A DNA stretch of 64,000 nucleotides, taken from positions 79,968,070-80,032,069 of the forward strand of contig OX465282.1 in NCBI GenBank assembly GCA_949987705.1. The letters are read 5' to 3'. Each line of letters starts with the position of its first letter. The stretch's first letter is position 1. Position numbers and translations under genes: made by a program. Of this stretch, positions 22,181 to 35,000 are shown in pieces. The stretch comes from Thereva unica (taxonomy: Eukaryota > Arthropoda > Insecta > Diptera > Therevidae). The notes beneath the pieces are model-generated. The model did no database searches, was not told the DNA's origin, and saw only the letters and a program-made list of their open reading frames with translations.

Positions 22181-22650
22181 TTCTCCCCCCTCGGCCTTGA
22201 GTGTTGGGCTATAGGATGCGTTGGCTGGCCTCAACACAAATAAATCATCGGGTTGTTGTGCAGTTGATGGGTTTGTTTTGCTACATTGTTTACTCTTAAT
22301 GATGTATCCCACAATTACTAGGATAAGTGTTATTGTGATTGAGCCCGCTGCTGTTGTAACATGGTGTCGGAAGAGTGTCCTGGTGCCTTGTGCTAATTCT
22401 TCTTGAAGTAATTCCTGTTGTCTGATTTGCCCTGTCAGTTGCTCTTGAGGTCTTACTACTGATTCAGGTTCTAATCTTAGACTGTGTTGCTGGTGACGGT
22501 ATTCTGTCAGATTAAACATCATGGGTTTATTGAATGCTGATTTTACGTTGATGTCCTTTGTGATCTCTGATGTTAGTGTGTTTCTTCTGGTTTGTATAAT
22601 GCAGCCTTGCTCGATTTGGATGATCGCCACATCTTCTAATCTAAGTTCCA
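22136..22650 (-). pseudogene. B1 env, C-terminal part
   Basis: The minus frame from 22650 to the stop at 22136 holds a GlnGlu-rich stretch, a hydrophobic anchor (about 22390-22320, SITITLILVIVGYIIK) with a following basic KSKQC, and a cytoplasmic tail. It is the C-terminus of the gene that begins at 44312. Removing 22651-42880 leaves 1947 coding bases, a multiple of three, and the frames agree across the junction. The stop lies inside the LTR just past the polypurine tract. Confidence 0.8.
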
Positions 22651-23450
22651 CGCACTGAGAAAAAAACAAAAATTGAGCCAAGTCCGCCAGGGAATTGTAG
22701 AGAATTAATTTCGTCAAATGAATAACGTTTTATACCAATATTAAGTATGTTAAAGCAAAAGTATGGGTTCTTTTAAGTCAATTCCGCGGCGGAGTTCCCA
22801 TTCAAAACTTCACGCAGTTGAACTTATTGCTGTTCGTTTGAGGAAAATCCATTTCTATTTTCAATTAATAAAATGAATTATTTGTTTAGACATTAGCCTG
22901 TAGCTTCCTCAATAATTTATGCAATTCATTCGAAGTATATTTTAATTGAAATAGGTAGGTTAATTATTTCATTTAATCGGTGTGATGATTTTATTTAACT
23001 ATATCATTTAATTCTATAAACTACAATAGTTGAGTAAAAGTTAATAGAATTAAATCAATTTTACAGCTATGGTTGATATAAGTACTTTTGAGAGTTGGGC
23101 AAGTTTGTTTTCGATGTTTTAAAAAAATTCCAGCAAAAACAGTCTTTTGATCAGTCATAGCCAAGGCTAAAATTTGTGTAAATTTTATAATGGTGATAAA
23201 TTAAATAACAATAGGTGTGGAATAAAAAAGCAGGCATAAATTTTGCTTTGATGAATTATAATATATCAATGGAACCATTGAGGCATTTTAGAATCATACA
23301 TAACTCTACTAGCATCTTCCTAGAAGGAACAATTAGTCCTAAAGACTGAGCCTTTTTTTATTGTTGGGAATTTTCCTGTCGTCATATGAATACCTGTTTT
23401 TGTCTTTTCGGTTGTTTGGTATTTGTAACTACACCTGTTATATATATTTT

Positions 23451-23452
<2 letters not shown>

Positions 23453-23524
<72 letters not shown>
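23453..23524. repeat. (TA)n microsatellite
   Basis: About 36 uninterrupted TA units inside the 5' region of the CACTA element. The length is likely to vary between individuals. Confidence 0.97.
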
Positions 23525-23527
<3 letters not shown>

Positions 23528-23737
23528 TATATCTCTCCACAATTGTTATATTATTTTTGTTATAAAAATTGTTAGGTGCAACGAATTGTTATATTATAGA
23601 TAGCTCACCTTACAAACTCACGAAATTGTAAGAATAACTCACCACACTATTACAATTTTCCTTATGATTTTATTAATATTTGTATGGTGGAAACAAACGC
23701 GAGCTTTTTCTTTTGTTTTTTTTTTATTAAATTGCTT

Positions 23738-24597
23738 GGTATTAAAAACTCTAGTATTAACTAAAAACAATAAGTATGGGCCTTTTTTAAATTCACTTGT
23801 CTTAATAACTCAAGAATTAACACTATAAACTATAAAAACTATAAGTATGGGCCTTTTTTAAAATTCACTTGTCTTAATAACTCAAGAATTAACAAAAAAC
23901 AATAAGTATGAGCCTTTTTTAAATTCACTTGTCTTAATAAACTCTAGCATTAACTAAAAACAATAAGTATGGGCCTTTTTAAAATTCACTTGTCTTAATA
24001 ACCTCTAGCATTAACTAAAAACAATAAGTATGGGCCTTTTTAAAATTCACTTGTCTTAATAACTCAAGAATTAACAAAAAACGATAAGTATGAGCCCTTT
24101 TTAAATTCACTTGTCTTAATAACCTCTAGCATTAACTAAAAACAATAAGTATGGGCCTTTTTAAAATTCACTTGTCTTAATAACTCAAGAATTAACAAAA
24201 AACAATAAGTATGGGCCTTTTTCTAAAATTCACTTGTCTTAATAACTCAAGAATTAACAAAAAACAATAAGTATGGGCCTTTTTCTAAAATTCACTTGTC
24301 TTAATAACTCAAGAATTAACAAAAAACAATAAGTATGAGCCCTTTTTAAATTCACTTGTCTTAATAACCTCTAGCATTAACTAAAAACAATAAGTATGGG
24401 CCTTTTTAAAATTCACTTGTCTTAATAACTCAAGAATTAACAAAAAACGATAAGTATGAGCCCTTTTTAAATTCACTTGTCTTAATAACCTCTAGCATTA
24501 ACTAAAAACAATAAGTATGGGCCTTTTTAAAATTCACTTGTCTTAATAACTCTAGTATTAATTAAAAACTATAAATATGTGCCTTTTTTAAATTCAC
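23738..24597. repeat. Minisatellite, ~60-bp unit, about 14 copies
   Basis: Tandem units of roughly 58-62 bp. Each contains AATAAGTATG(G/A)GCC, a T run, AATTCACTTGTCTTAATAAC and either CTCTAGCATTAACT or CTCAAGAATTAACA; the two variants alternate in blocks, so higher-order duplication has occurred. It lies between the left end of the CACTA element and its first gene. No function can be read from it; it could act in subterminal binding or simply have expanded. Confidence 0.93.
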
Positions 24598-25455
24598 CCG
24601 ACCGCACGTTATAAAAGTTAAAACACAACACTTTTCTTTAGGATCCGAGGACGCGCCCGCCGCGGTTGATAGTTAATCCAATACTCCTCTTATTAATATT
24701 TCCACCCGCCGGTGGTCACGGTTAGAACAACACTTACCGATCGATCACTCGATCGATCCTCAGTTTTCCGAAACTTTATTCTTGAAAGTCCTTCGATTGC
24801 ATTTTTCCTCCGGGCCTTCAACCTAGGTGCAAAAGTCACCTGCTGGTGCTTGACCCAAGGTTGAGGTCGCCGGCCGGAAAAACGCACCCGTTGGCTTTTC
24901 TACAAGTGGCCTGAAACTGGCGCAATTTGCTTACGAGTTTTTTTTTCTTTCGTTTATTAATTTCGCAAGGCAAATTGCGCTAAATATTCTGGCCAATTTC
25001 CTTTGGCGTTTCAGGTTACACTTGGGACTTGTGCACGGGTCGTTTACCGGCCCCGTGCACTTTTTGTGTACGTAACACACCTAATATGAACGATTCAGTC
25101 CAGTTTGCTTTTTCTAGCACTAGAGAAAGAAACAAGTGGTCATAAAAACTAACCCTTTTTACTGTTGGGAATTTCCCTATCGCTATCTCATTACCTGTGA
25201 TCTTTGTTTTCGGTTGTTTGCTGTTTTTTAACTATTATAAACAATATTTGCTCGCTCCAATTTTCTTTTTCAAAATCTTAGTTTACGCTGTGCTCTCGTG
25301 CTAGACAGATTCAAGTTGATCTAATCAGTGAAGTGAACAATTAAATAGCAAATTCAGTAAAATAGTGAACAGGGAAATTAGTCAAACAGTGGATTCTAAT
25401 AGTGAAGTGTGTGACTGTGGAACCTTTTTTTATTTGTGTATAAACTTTGAATATC
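24598..25455 (+). promoter_or_regulatory. 5' region of the CACTA companion gene
   Basis: 860 bp between the minisatellite and the first ATG. It includes a less AT-rich block (24640-24900) and a hairpin with GTGCACGGG / CCCGTGCAC arms (25035-25064). A ~75-bp stretch at 25165-25235 is a diverged copy of 23355-23430. No reading frame is supported. A promoter is inferred only from position. Confidence 0.4.
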
Positions 25456-25689
25456 ATGGCGGATGCGGAAACCCAGGCTTACTTAATTAAATGGAATTTG
25501 GAAGAGCTAGTCAGTTCGTTTAAAGGTATGTAGATATTTATTATTGTGCGATTAACTTTTAAAAAACTATTTATAAATCTATTTTAAACATAAAAGTCCG
25601 CTCAAATTACTCAAAAATCGCTAATTTTTCTAAATAACTATGAAGCCGGTGGTCCTAAGTGATGAATTTGGGTTATTTAAACATGAACG

Positions 25690-27320
25690 TCTTCGTTTTC
25701 GTCTTTTTAGCTATTTTGAGGAGAAACTATGCATTTTGCTGAAAATATCAGAAAACAAAGTTGTAGGACATTAAATTTCGTAAAAATTTCGTTTTCGCTG
25801 TTTTTTCTAATTCAACATTGTTTCGCCATTTGCGCCTTTTTCAGATTCCGTTAATCAAAGCATTCAAATAATAGTCCGATCAATCTAAAATATCACCTTG
25901 TAATTTTTGCGTTAATTACCAATAGGAAAAAAATAAATATGGTGATATAGGAATTTTTTTTAAAAATATAATGTTTTTGTGTTTTAAATTTGGAGTGGCG
26001 AACCTAACTTAAAAAATCCCGAAAAGTGTAAAAAACGGCATTTAGCTAATAGATAAAAGAAAAACTTGGCCTCGAATCAAAAATAATCAAATTACAAAGT
26101 TGTAAGTATTCAAATAATCTTACGGCTGATGTATATTTCAATATCAAGAGTTATAGTTCAGGGTACAAAACCTAGAGAAAAATGGGAAAACCATTAAAAA
26201 TTACGTGTTTTAGTTTGTTAATAACTTCTGTAAAAACGCAACTTACGTAAAAATATTGATTTTTCCTAGCTGAAAAAACGATGGTAGTTTTGTTGAACAG
26301 TTTCCTTGAAATTTCAATTTTTGTAGAAAAAAAGACGGTCTTCTTAAAAGGCTCCTCTCATTTTTTAGAGCAACGTTTGAAAGCTATAAATTTTCATCAA
26401 CATTTGACCTATTATGTACAAATTAAAAAAAATCGATTCTTTCTTTCAATGCTCAAAATGTTCTAAAAAACACATTAATAAAACAGAGGTTTAGTTGAAA
26501 AGATGACTTTCAGAGTCTGTTTTTCCATTATTAATATGTTTTTGGGAACCATTTTAAGCTTTGGAAAATTTTTAAATACATTTTTTTTTGTTTTGAAGAA
26601 AATTTGAAGCTTTCGAGCATTGCTCCAAAGAAATGCATGGACCAAGAGAAACGTTTTTAAAATACTTTTTTTACAAAAGGTAACAAAAATAAAACTGTTT
26701 TTTAGCCATCAAGAAGCAATATTTGCACCAAATAACAATTATGTAAGTGGCATTAAACATAAATTATTAACAAATTTAAAGAAGTGCTTTTTTTACATTT
26801 TTCCCTATGTTTTGTACTCTAACCTATAACTCAATACACATCAGCCGTAAGATTATTTGAATACTTACAACTTTGTAATTTGATTATTTTTGATTCGAGG
26901 CCAAGTTTTACTTTTATTAGCTTAAATGCCGTTTTTACACTTTTCGGGATTTTTTAAGCTAGGTTCGCCGATCCAAATTTAAAACACAAAAACATTATAT
27001 TTAAAAAAAATCCTATATCACCATATTTATTTGTTTCCAGTTGGCAATTATTGGATGGATTTCTGTAGATTGATTGGACTATAAAAACCATTGAAAGGCT
27101 GCTACTACTACTTTGGTCTCATTTAATTTGATTAAATATGTAAGCACAAACTCTAAAAAAGGCTAAAAACGACCTCTACAACCGAAACTATACAGAAAAT
27201 ATATTACAAGTGAAATTTGTAGGTAATTTTTTTTACAACTTGCTTTCATGATTTTTTCACCAAAATGCATAATTTCTCCTCACAAGGGAGAAAAAGGCGA
27301 AAAACTCTAATACTACCTTT
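25690..27320. repeat. 1.6-kb imperfect palindrome in the first intron
   Basis: The left arm (about 25690-26260) and right arm (about 26660-27320) are reverse complements at high identity, for example AGGAGAAACTATGCATTTTG near 25720 against its complement near 27270. The centre (26260-26660) is also largely self-complementary. It lies wholly within intron 1 of the companion gene. I see no clear terminal motif or target duplication, so it may be a foldback/MITE insertion or local duplication. The short frames across it are artefacts. Confidence 0.8.
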
Positions 27321-27501
27321 CAAAGACAGTTTGACGCTCGAGAGCTTGAATTTTTCTAGAATTCGAGCGAGTATGTGCTCTGCTTACCTGAAGCGGCACA
27401 TTAGCTTGAAAAAAGCTTGAGTTCTAGAGTTGGCATAATAAATAATTATTATATTTCTTTCATTTATTGCGCTTTTTTTCTTTATTAAAAATTGGCCTCC
27501 C

Positions 27502-27606
27502 CGAAAAAAGGATGGTTTTTGAGATATAAGTGGATTTTATAGTATAAGTATATCATGGAAACGCACTATAAAATTCACTTATATCTCAAAAACCATCCTT
27601 TTTTCG
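27502..27606. repeat. Perfect-arm hairpin
   Basis: Arms of about 42 bp (27502-27543 and 27565-27606) separated by ~21 bp, still within intron 1. Only one or two mismatches. A transcript would form a stable stem. Confidence 0.88.
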
Positions 27607-29090
27607 AAGTGCGGGTTGCGAAAATCATGCAAGGCAACCCAAATACTTCTTTAATTTTTCCTAATTTGAGTGGACTCTAATAGCGAACTTTATCGATGAT
27701 TAATTTTTTATAGATATTTTTTTTTTAGCTCAAAAAATTACTATAGAGCGTATGAAACTGCTAACTGAACCGATAATAGCAGCTCTTATTCCCGTAATCG
27801 GTGATAGGATTGATTTTATTGCCAAGTGGACAGAGACCTTCGGGACAACTTCGAAAAATCAATCTTACATCCAAATCGTAAGTTAATTCGATCCATATAT
27901 ACATTTTTTGATTTAATCTAAATATTTATTTTGAATTAATTGTTTTTTAAAGGACAATGAAATTAGAAATGAAGTATCAGATGAAAATTCATTGATCTCC
28001 CGACAAGAAAAAACTATTCCTAATAGTGATGAAGGGCAAAATGGCATATTAGGAAAACGAGCATACAACAACGATAGTGAATATAGGAAAAAAATTAAAA
28101 AAGGCGAAAAAGACTTTGTGAAAAATATTTTAGAAAAACCTGGATCATTAGGACCAGCTTTATTAGCTGAATATAAACGGAATGGGGAGTTGTCTGAATC
28201 GTCCAGCATTAATTTGTGCGATCTGATAGTTTCCGACTTAATTACTAATTGCGAAAGGTACTTACAATCATTATCTTTAAGATAGTTTTTTGAAATTGTA
28301 AATTATTAAAAAATTGTTTTGTTTCAGTAAATTAACAAATAACGACATTTCTGATCTCACCGACGAGATTTTAACTCTGTTCCCTAATGAACGACGGGAC
28401 ACTTATTACATCCCTCCCATAAGAAAGGCAGACAGTGAAGTTCATGAGCATATTAAACGACGAGGGAGGCTTGGGGACAAATTTTCAAATAAATTGCAGA
28501 AATTTCGGGGAATGTGTGGATATTCTGCAAAAAAGGAGAACTTATATACCAGAATACATCCATACATCTGAAGAAGAAACGGAGAAAATTAAGGACAGTT
28601 TATCTTGGCTGCAACACAACAAAAATTTCCCTGAGCTACTGGCCCATTGGAGGGAAACGGCCAAAGTGCGTTTTAATAGATTGAAGTTTTCGAACAGGAC
28701 AATTTCAGGATATTTTCGCCAATACCCAATTCTCTTGGATCCGGAACATGGACCGGGTCTAATAGAGTTAGATTTTTTAATATTGTTCGAAAACGCGACA
28801 AATAATTTATTTTCTGTATGGGATGAGTTTTTTGGCAAATTAAAAAATTTAAGGAAGAAATCTAAAGCAAGAAGTCTCAACGAGAGCTATTTGTGGGAGC
28901 TGCTAGAAAAGGAAAATATTAGCAAACGTAAGTTTCTTTTGAAAAAATTATTAATACATATGATATTTTTTTTTGTTTTCAGATTCCAAAGAGTTTATAG
29001 AGATATTGCTGTTGGCGTATTTAATTCCTCCTCGGGCAGGGGTAATAAAAAAAAATCAAGAGACGTGGAAACCAAGCATTCCGGATAGTC

Positions 29091-30623
29091 TGTTACGGCG
29101 TCACTTTCCTAATGCTGATCAAAGACCAGGTATTAGGAGGTGATCGTCGTAATAATTAAAAAATAGATGACGTATAGGATAGGTGCCGGCTGCTCTAAAT
29201 AAAAGAGGCTTGGTTCGTTTAATACAAATATATTCTCTCCTAAATCTTACAAAATCTAATTAACTTTAACTTATTTTTATATGTCAATCTTTATTTAATT
29301 TCTTTACTCCAAATATTCTTAAACCTATTTTCCTTTCCCCTGTTGTTCTCCAGTCGCCTTGTGGATTCTCAGGTGGACTTCCTTCTAAATCCTTTTCGGC
29401 CTTGGTCTCCTCAGTATTTATTGTTTAGCCTTGTTGCTAGTGCTGGTTTATTTGCGAAGACGTTATATGTCCCAAATGAAACCTCGTGATTACGCGGGGT
29501 AATATCCAACGTAATCAATCTGCCAATTAATTCAATCTACCCTGGGCGAACTTTGATTGAATCTTAATTGACTTTCAACTAGCACGTAAGTTTTTCAGCT
29601 ACTATAAGGTCAATTTCGTAGTAGAAATTATCTCATATAATTTCTATTGACCTTGCCTGAGTTTCAATGTTGTAAAAGAAATTACCGCGAGTAAAAATCT
29701 ACTTGAAACTCTATCTGTGGCCGTGTGTGACGTCTATATACTCAAAACAAATTCAATTCCGTAGAAGAAATTATCCTATATAATTTCAATTGAATTTGTT
29801 CGAATCTCAATATCGTAGAAGAAATTATCTCGTATAATTTCAATTGAGATTCTAAAAATTTATCTAAATAAATAAGTTCAATTTCGTAAAAGAAATTATC
29901 CAATATAATTTCTATTGAACTTATTTGAATTTCAATATTTAAAATAAATAAGCTCAATTTCGTAGTAGAAATTATCCAATATAATTTCTATTGAACTTAT
30001 TTGAATCCCAGTTTCGTAAAAGAAATTATTTCCTATAATTTCCACTGAAATTCTCTATCTCGTAGAATTAATAAATTTAAACCGTCACCTGAAAACTAAC
30101 AACAATTATGTGGCTAAACTAACACAAAAGTCAGCGGCGAAAAACCAACCAACTATCTAAATTCCCTAACAAACGATATTCGGAGAAAATCCTAAATATC
30201 GCCAGCTAACCTTCTCGGCGTAAAGTCCAAAGAAGATTAAAAATTCTGACCCATGGTCAATAGCTTTATCCAGCATCTTCTTCCTGGTGCTGGATGGTGG
30301 CGCTGGGTGGGAGAATTTTTCTTGCAGTTTTTTGCAAATTATTCATGCTGTTTTCCACATTCCATTTTTGTGGATCGTGTTTATACTGCGTTTACACGCT
30401 GTCAATTTTGTCTTTCCGTGGCGAAATTGACATTTCGTTGTTTTTATTTATTTAAATCCCGGAGGTAAGTATGTTTTGTATTTTTTATTATTAATTTTGT
30501 ATTTTTAGGTATTTCTGTTAATTTAAGGAGCCTGCTTGTGAAACTGGCTAAAAACAGGTAACTTTCTTTCATTTATTTTTTAATTCATTTTTTAACAAGT
30601 ATTTTGTTTTGCAGGTCAAAACA
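29091..30623 (-). repeat. BEL2 3' LTR
   Basis: 1533 bp, over 99% identical by eye to 37450-38984. Followed on the right by the minus-strand polypurine tract at 30627-30633. Contains a run of about six 45-65 bp units (29600-30060), each with inverted AGAAATTAT / ATAATTTCT arms. Confidence 0.95.
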
Positions 30624-30816
30624 TTCTCCCCCCTTGTTGATGGATCGCATCAACACAATTTATTTTGTGTAATGAAACATATCTTTTTATTTTTAGTTCA
30701 ATTTTTAATGTTCATTTTTATTATATTTCTTCGTGTGTAGATTTGTTTAATTCAATAGATTTATTTTCTAAAATTCATGTTTTTATAGATCTTAACTTAA
30801 TTACTACCTTTGATAT

Positions 30817-31972
30817 TCAGCTTTGGTCTGAGTAATTGTACCAGAACATCTTAGTGCCTTTTAATTTTAGTTTAACCATTCGATTGGGCCCTAATTTAAC
30901 CGTATATCGCTGCCTCTTAAAATTACGGATTTTGTCGTAGGGTATTGATTGAAGTTGTGCATATCGACTGGTGAAAGGCAAAAGGGCACAAGTGACTTTT
31001 TGTAGTTTTGAGAAAAAAGCGATTGAAGATTTTCATGCCAAAAAAAGTGGAATACAATTCAAAATGTTTTCAGGGAAATAGGATAATAAATATGGCTCTA
31101 CAGATATGTGCGACGGTTTGTTCAACTAGGGGCAAGATTTTTCAAATTAAATCACTTGTGTGTGCCCTTTTGCTCTTCCAAAATTATTTAATTTTTTCAA
31201 AAGAGACCAAACTGCAATGGAGAAGTAGGAAAGACAATAGGCAATTATTTCAAAGTAAAATTAGTATTTCCCGCAACTGTACGAATATGCCGTTTTGCCA
31301 TTCCATACAGCAGTGCATAATGTAAAAATGCCCATAAAAAACCGAATTTCGCAAAATTGTCACTTGTGCCCTTTTGCCTTTCACCAGTCGATATGTAATC
31401 GTAAATGGTGTCCCATCCTGCGTCGTCATATGATACTTCTTGTTATCTAAACAAGAGGGTGCAGCGCTGGCGTTTGACACGGATTGCTCTTGTGCGGCTT
31501 CTCGCACAGCTGGTGCAAAATACGGGGGATCGTTTTCCGGTGTACAAAGTGGAAGGTTTTTCCCAGGTGTGGTAGTAATCTCATTGGTAGATGCCTCCAT
31601 GTCTGGTTCATTAACTTCTACTGAGTTGTCGTGTCCATCTTCCGGTGGAAAACCTGGAAGGTTTTTCCCAGGTGTGGTAGGAATGCCATTGACGAATGCC
31701 TCCAGAGGATCGTCTTCTATATCCGCTATTGGTTCGTCCACCTCAAGTGAACTGGCGGATAGATCATCTTCCGGTGAAAAACCAGGAAGATTTTTCCCGG
31801 GTGTGGGAGGTAAGTCCTCGTTGGACGCCGATGTATGTGGCGGAGTCCGTAAGTCCCACTCTCCATGGAAAGGGCTATCCCCTAATACCTCCTCGAGCTG
31901 CTCGTCATCGAGTGGGTAGAGCTCCAAATAATCGTCGAGCTCTTTGAACATCATTTCTTCATTAACCGACAT
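30817..31972 (-). pseudogene. BEL2 accessory ORF in the env position, split by a MITE
   Basis: An open frame starts at an ATG at 31972, 120 bp after the gag-pol stop, where an env gene would lie. The N-terminal part is acidic (ELDDYLELYPLDDEQLEEVL) and carries three spaced copies of TPGKNLP(G/L) followed by (F/C)xPE(D/N). The MITE at 30968-31387 interrupts it with duplication TCGA. Removing 424 bases leaves 732 nt in frame to a stop at 30817, that is 243 residues with a basic, non-hydrophobic C-terminal domain. No signal peptide or membrane span exists, so it is not an envelope protein. I do not recognise the family. The acidic repeats could be protein-interaction motifs. Confidence 0.65.
30968..31387. 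mobile_element. MITE with 28-bp inverted ends and TSD TCGA
   Basis: 420 bp. Inverted ends contain CTGGTGAAAGGCAAAAGGGC and continue through ACAAGTGAC. The flanking duplication TCGA is at 30964-30967 and 31388-31391. It splits the BEL2 accessory ORF. The 105-residue plus frame inside has no recognisable feature. A 4-bp duplication leaves the superfamily open. Since BEL2 is young, this is among the youngest insertions in the window. Confidence 0.9.
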
Positions 31973-32091
31973 AATTGCTTGTTTTTTGATTTCTTGTTTT
32001 TATTAGCGCTGAAATAATAAACTTAGTGTTACTACGAGTTCATATGTCTTAACTTAAACATAGATTTGAACGGACGACATGTACACTTCAC

Positions 32092-35000
32092 TTAACATGC
32101 TGACATTGGACAAAGTTTGTTAATAGGTCTTTTGAAGGTGCTCGTGCTAGTTTTGACGGTGGCTACCCTCACTTGTCCATCTGCTCCAGGATGGGTTTCT
32201 AGTATCAGACCTAAGGGCCATTGACTAGGTTGCCTGTTGTTATCCATAATGATAACAACTTGCCCAACTTTCAAGTTGGTTTGTTTTGTTTTCCATTTTG
32301 TCCGTTGCTGTAATTGTAGTAGGTATTCGTTCGACCATTGCTTCCAAAAACGTTGAAGACTTTGTTGTATTTGTCTCCACCTGTCCGTGTATCCAACACT
32401 TTTTCCGGTTTCCTCTGGTTCCGGTATGGCCTTCATATGTCTGCCAATTAAGAAATGTCCAGGGGTAAGTATTTCCAGATTTGATGGATCTGCTGACAAA
32501 AGACACAATGGTCGGGAATTCAAACAGGATTCTATTTGGATGAGCAGCGTATTCAACTCCTCAAATGTTAGTATTTTATCACCCACAGCCCTTTTCAGGT
32601 GATGTTTTACTCTTTTCACCCCTGCTTCCCAAAGCTCTCCAAAATGTGGGGCTGCAGGGGGATTAAAATGCCAATGTATTTCATTATTGGCTAACTCTGC
32701 TGCAGCTTCATTTGCTGCGCTTTTTATAGCCTTCCTTAATTGGCTTTGTATTTGTCTGTTGGCTCCAACGAAATTCGTGCCATTGTCCGAATATATGTTT
32801 CGGCACTGACCTCTGCGCCCCATGAATCTCCTCAGAGCCGCAAGAAATGCTTCAGTGGATAAGTCTGATGCTACCTCAATATGCATTGCTTTAGTCGTCA
32901 TGCATATAAAAATACAAAAGTATCCTTTGTATATCTTTGACCCCTTGTGCTTTGACATCTTTAAATCATACGGTCCTGCGTAGTCTATGCCAACGTTCTC
33001 GAAGGGATGAGCTCTAGTCACCCTTGCACTGGGGAGGTCTCCCATTATCTGTTGGGGCTTCGATGCCCGATACCTTGTGCATTTCACACACTTGTAAATG
33101 CGTTCCTTCACTGCTGCCATTCCATTTATGATCCAAAATTGGTTACGAATATTCGTTAACACTAACGAAGCTCCACCATGCATCGTTACCTTATGATAAT
33201 AATCGATGATTATGTTGGTTATATGGTGCCTTCTTTGTAGAATTATCGGATGTCTTTGGTCATATTGTAAGTCGGAATTGTGCAACCTGCCCCCGACTCT
33301 CAATGTGCCATCATTGGCCAAAAACGGGTTCAAACCTTTCAGTGGGCTTTGCTTGTTAATGGATCTCTCGGATTTCAAATCTTTATATTCGCTCGGGAAC
33401 ATGGTTCTTTGTACCATTCGAACCAACTTCGTCCTCGCTTCGTTTATTTCTGCTGCTGAAATCTGCGAATCTCGTCGATGTTCTTTATTTTGCATGTTGT
33501 ATATAAATCGACAACAATATGCAATGACTCTCAACGTCTTAGTGTATGAAGAAAATTTCATCCACCACTCAATTTCTTCTGGTTCCATCATCATCATTGC
33601 CGTGGTCGAGGTTTTTGCTTCCATCTCGGTCTTGAAGTCTGTAGAGGTCTCCTTTGGCCACTTATGTTCCGGTTCCTGTAACCAGCTGGGCCCGTGCCAC
33701 CATAATTTGGCCTCATTTAATTTTTCTGGCATCATTCCTCTTGATGCTATGTCGGCTGGGTTCTCTTTCGTTCGAATATACCGCCAAGCCGTATTTGACG
33801 CATTCTCGTGGATCTCCACTGTGCGATTCGCCACAAAGGTTTTCCACCTTCTTGGCAACCCTTGTAACCATGCAAGGACTACCTTTGAGTCTGTCCAACA
33901 TTGACTCTGTATTTATTTCAGATTCATATCTTCCTTAATTTGTTTGATTAAACGACTCAGAAGTACGGCTCCGCATAATTCTAACCGAGGTAGTGTAATC
34001 GGTTTGATGGGAGCTACTCGTGTCTTTGCCATGAGCAAAGTTGTGGTGACGTCTCCTCTCTGGTTCGTAGTTCTCATGTACACCACTGCTGCATATGCTC
34101 TAGTTGAGGCGTCACAGAACCCAAGGAGTTGACACTCCTGCACGGTATTATCATGGCTGATCCATCGTGGCATCTTGATGGTTTGAATATACCGTAACTG
34201 CCCCTTGAATTCGGCCCATTCTTGCAGCGTTTCCTCTTCTACCTTGTCGTCCCAATCGCAGCGGGACATCCATAATTTCTGCATTATTAATTTGCCTAAC
34301 ACCACACATGGTGCTATCCAGCCGAGCGGGTCGAACAGTTTAGCGACCTCAGATAAAATTTCCCTTTTCGTAGCCGCTATCTGCTTAAACTCTGATGGTT
34401 TTATCGCGTACGTAAAATAATCCTCTCCTGGATGCCAAAAAATACCTAGAGCTTTTACGCAATTATCTTCCTTTACCTGAAGGGGTAATTGCAGCTCACG
34501 ATCCTCTGCGGGAATTGTCTTTAACAAGTCTTCATGGTTCGCAGTCCATTTTCTTAAGTGGAACCCTCCTCGTTTTAGCAATCCATTCAACTCTATTTGT
34601 AGATCCCTGGCATCTTGTAAGGTGTCTGCCCCTGTTAATACGTCGTCTACGTAAAAATCGGTTAACGCGACTTCCGCTGCCTTAGGGTATTGATGTCGGT
34701 TGTCTTTTGCTAGTCGCTGTAGCGTTTTAATGGCGAGGTAAGGAGCGGACGTAGTTCCGAACGTCACGGTCTGCAGCTCGTATTCTTCTATTGGCATCGT
34801 TGGATTATCCCTCCACAAGATAGTTTGGTATCGTCGGTCGTTTGGATGAACGAGAATCATCCGGTACATTTTTTCAATATCGGCTGTCATCGCATACCGA
34901 TATTTTCTCCATTTAAGTAACGTCGAAAATAACTTTGGCTGAAGTGTTGGACCCGTTAACATCTGTTCATTTAGATTTTGCCCATTTGAGCTTTTTGCGG

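Noticed and set aside
23738..24597. CRISPR-like array
   Set aside because: The units are contiguous tandem repeats without unique spacers, in a eukaryotic transposon.
24693..24887. 64-residue minus-strand frame in the less AT-rich block
   Set aside because: No motif and no support from neighbours; probably chance in GC-richer DNA.
26281..26829. Lys/Phe-rich frames in intron 1 of the CACTA companion gene
   Set aside because: AT-rich palindrome DNA; no conserved motif, and they lie within an inferred intron.
29742..29957. Isoleucine-rich 71-residue frames in both BEL2 LTRs
   Set aside because: Produced by the hairpin repeat array; identical in both LTRs because the LTRs are identical.
31440..31919. 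159-residue open frame on the plus strand
   Set aside because: It is the mirror of the accessory ORF repeats on the minus strand; the PGRFFPG repeats are just the antisense of TPGKNLPG codons.
33206..33904. 232-residue plus-strand open frame
   Set aside because: Antisense shadow of the BEL2 integrase; no domain.
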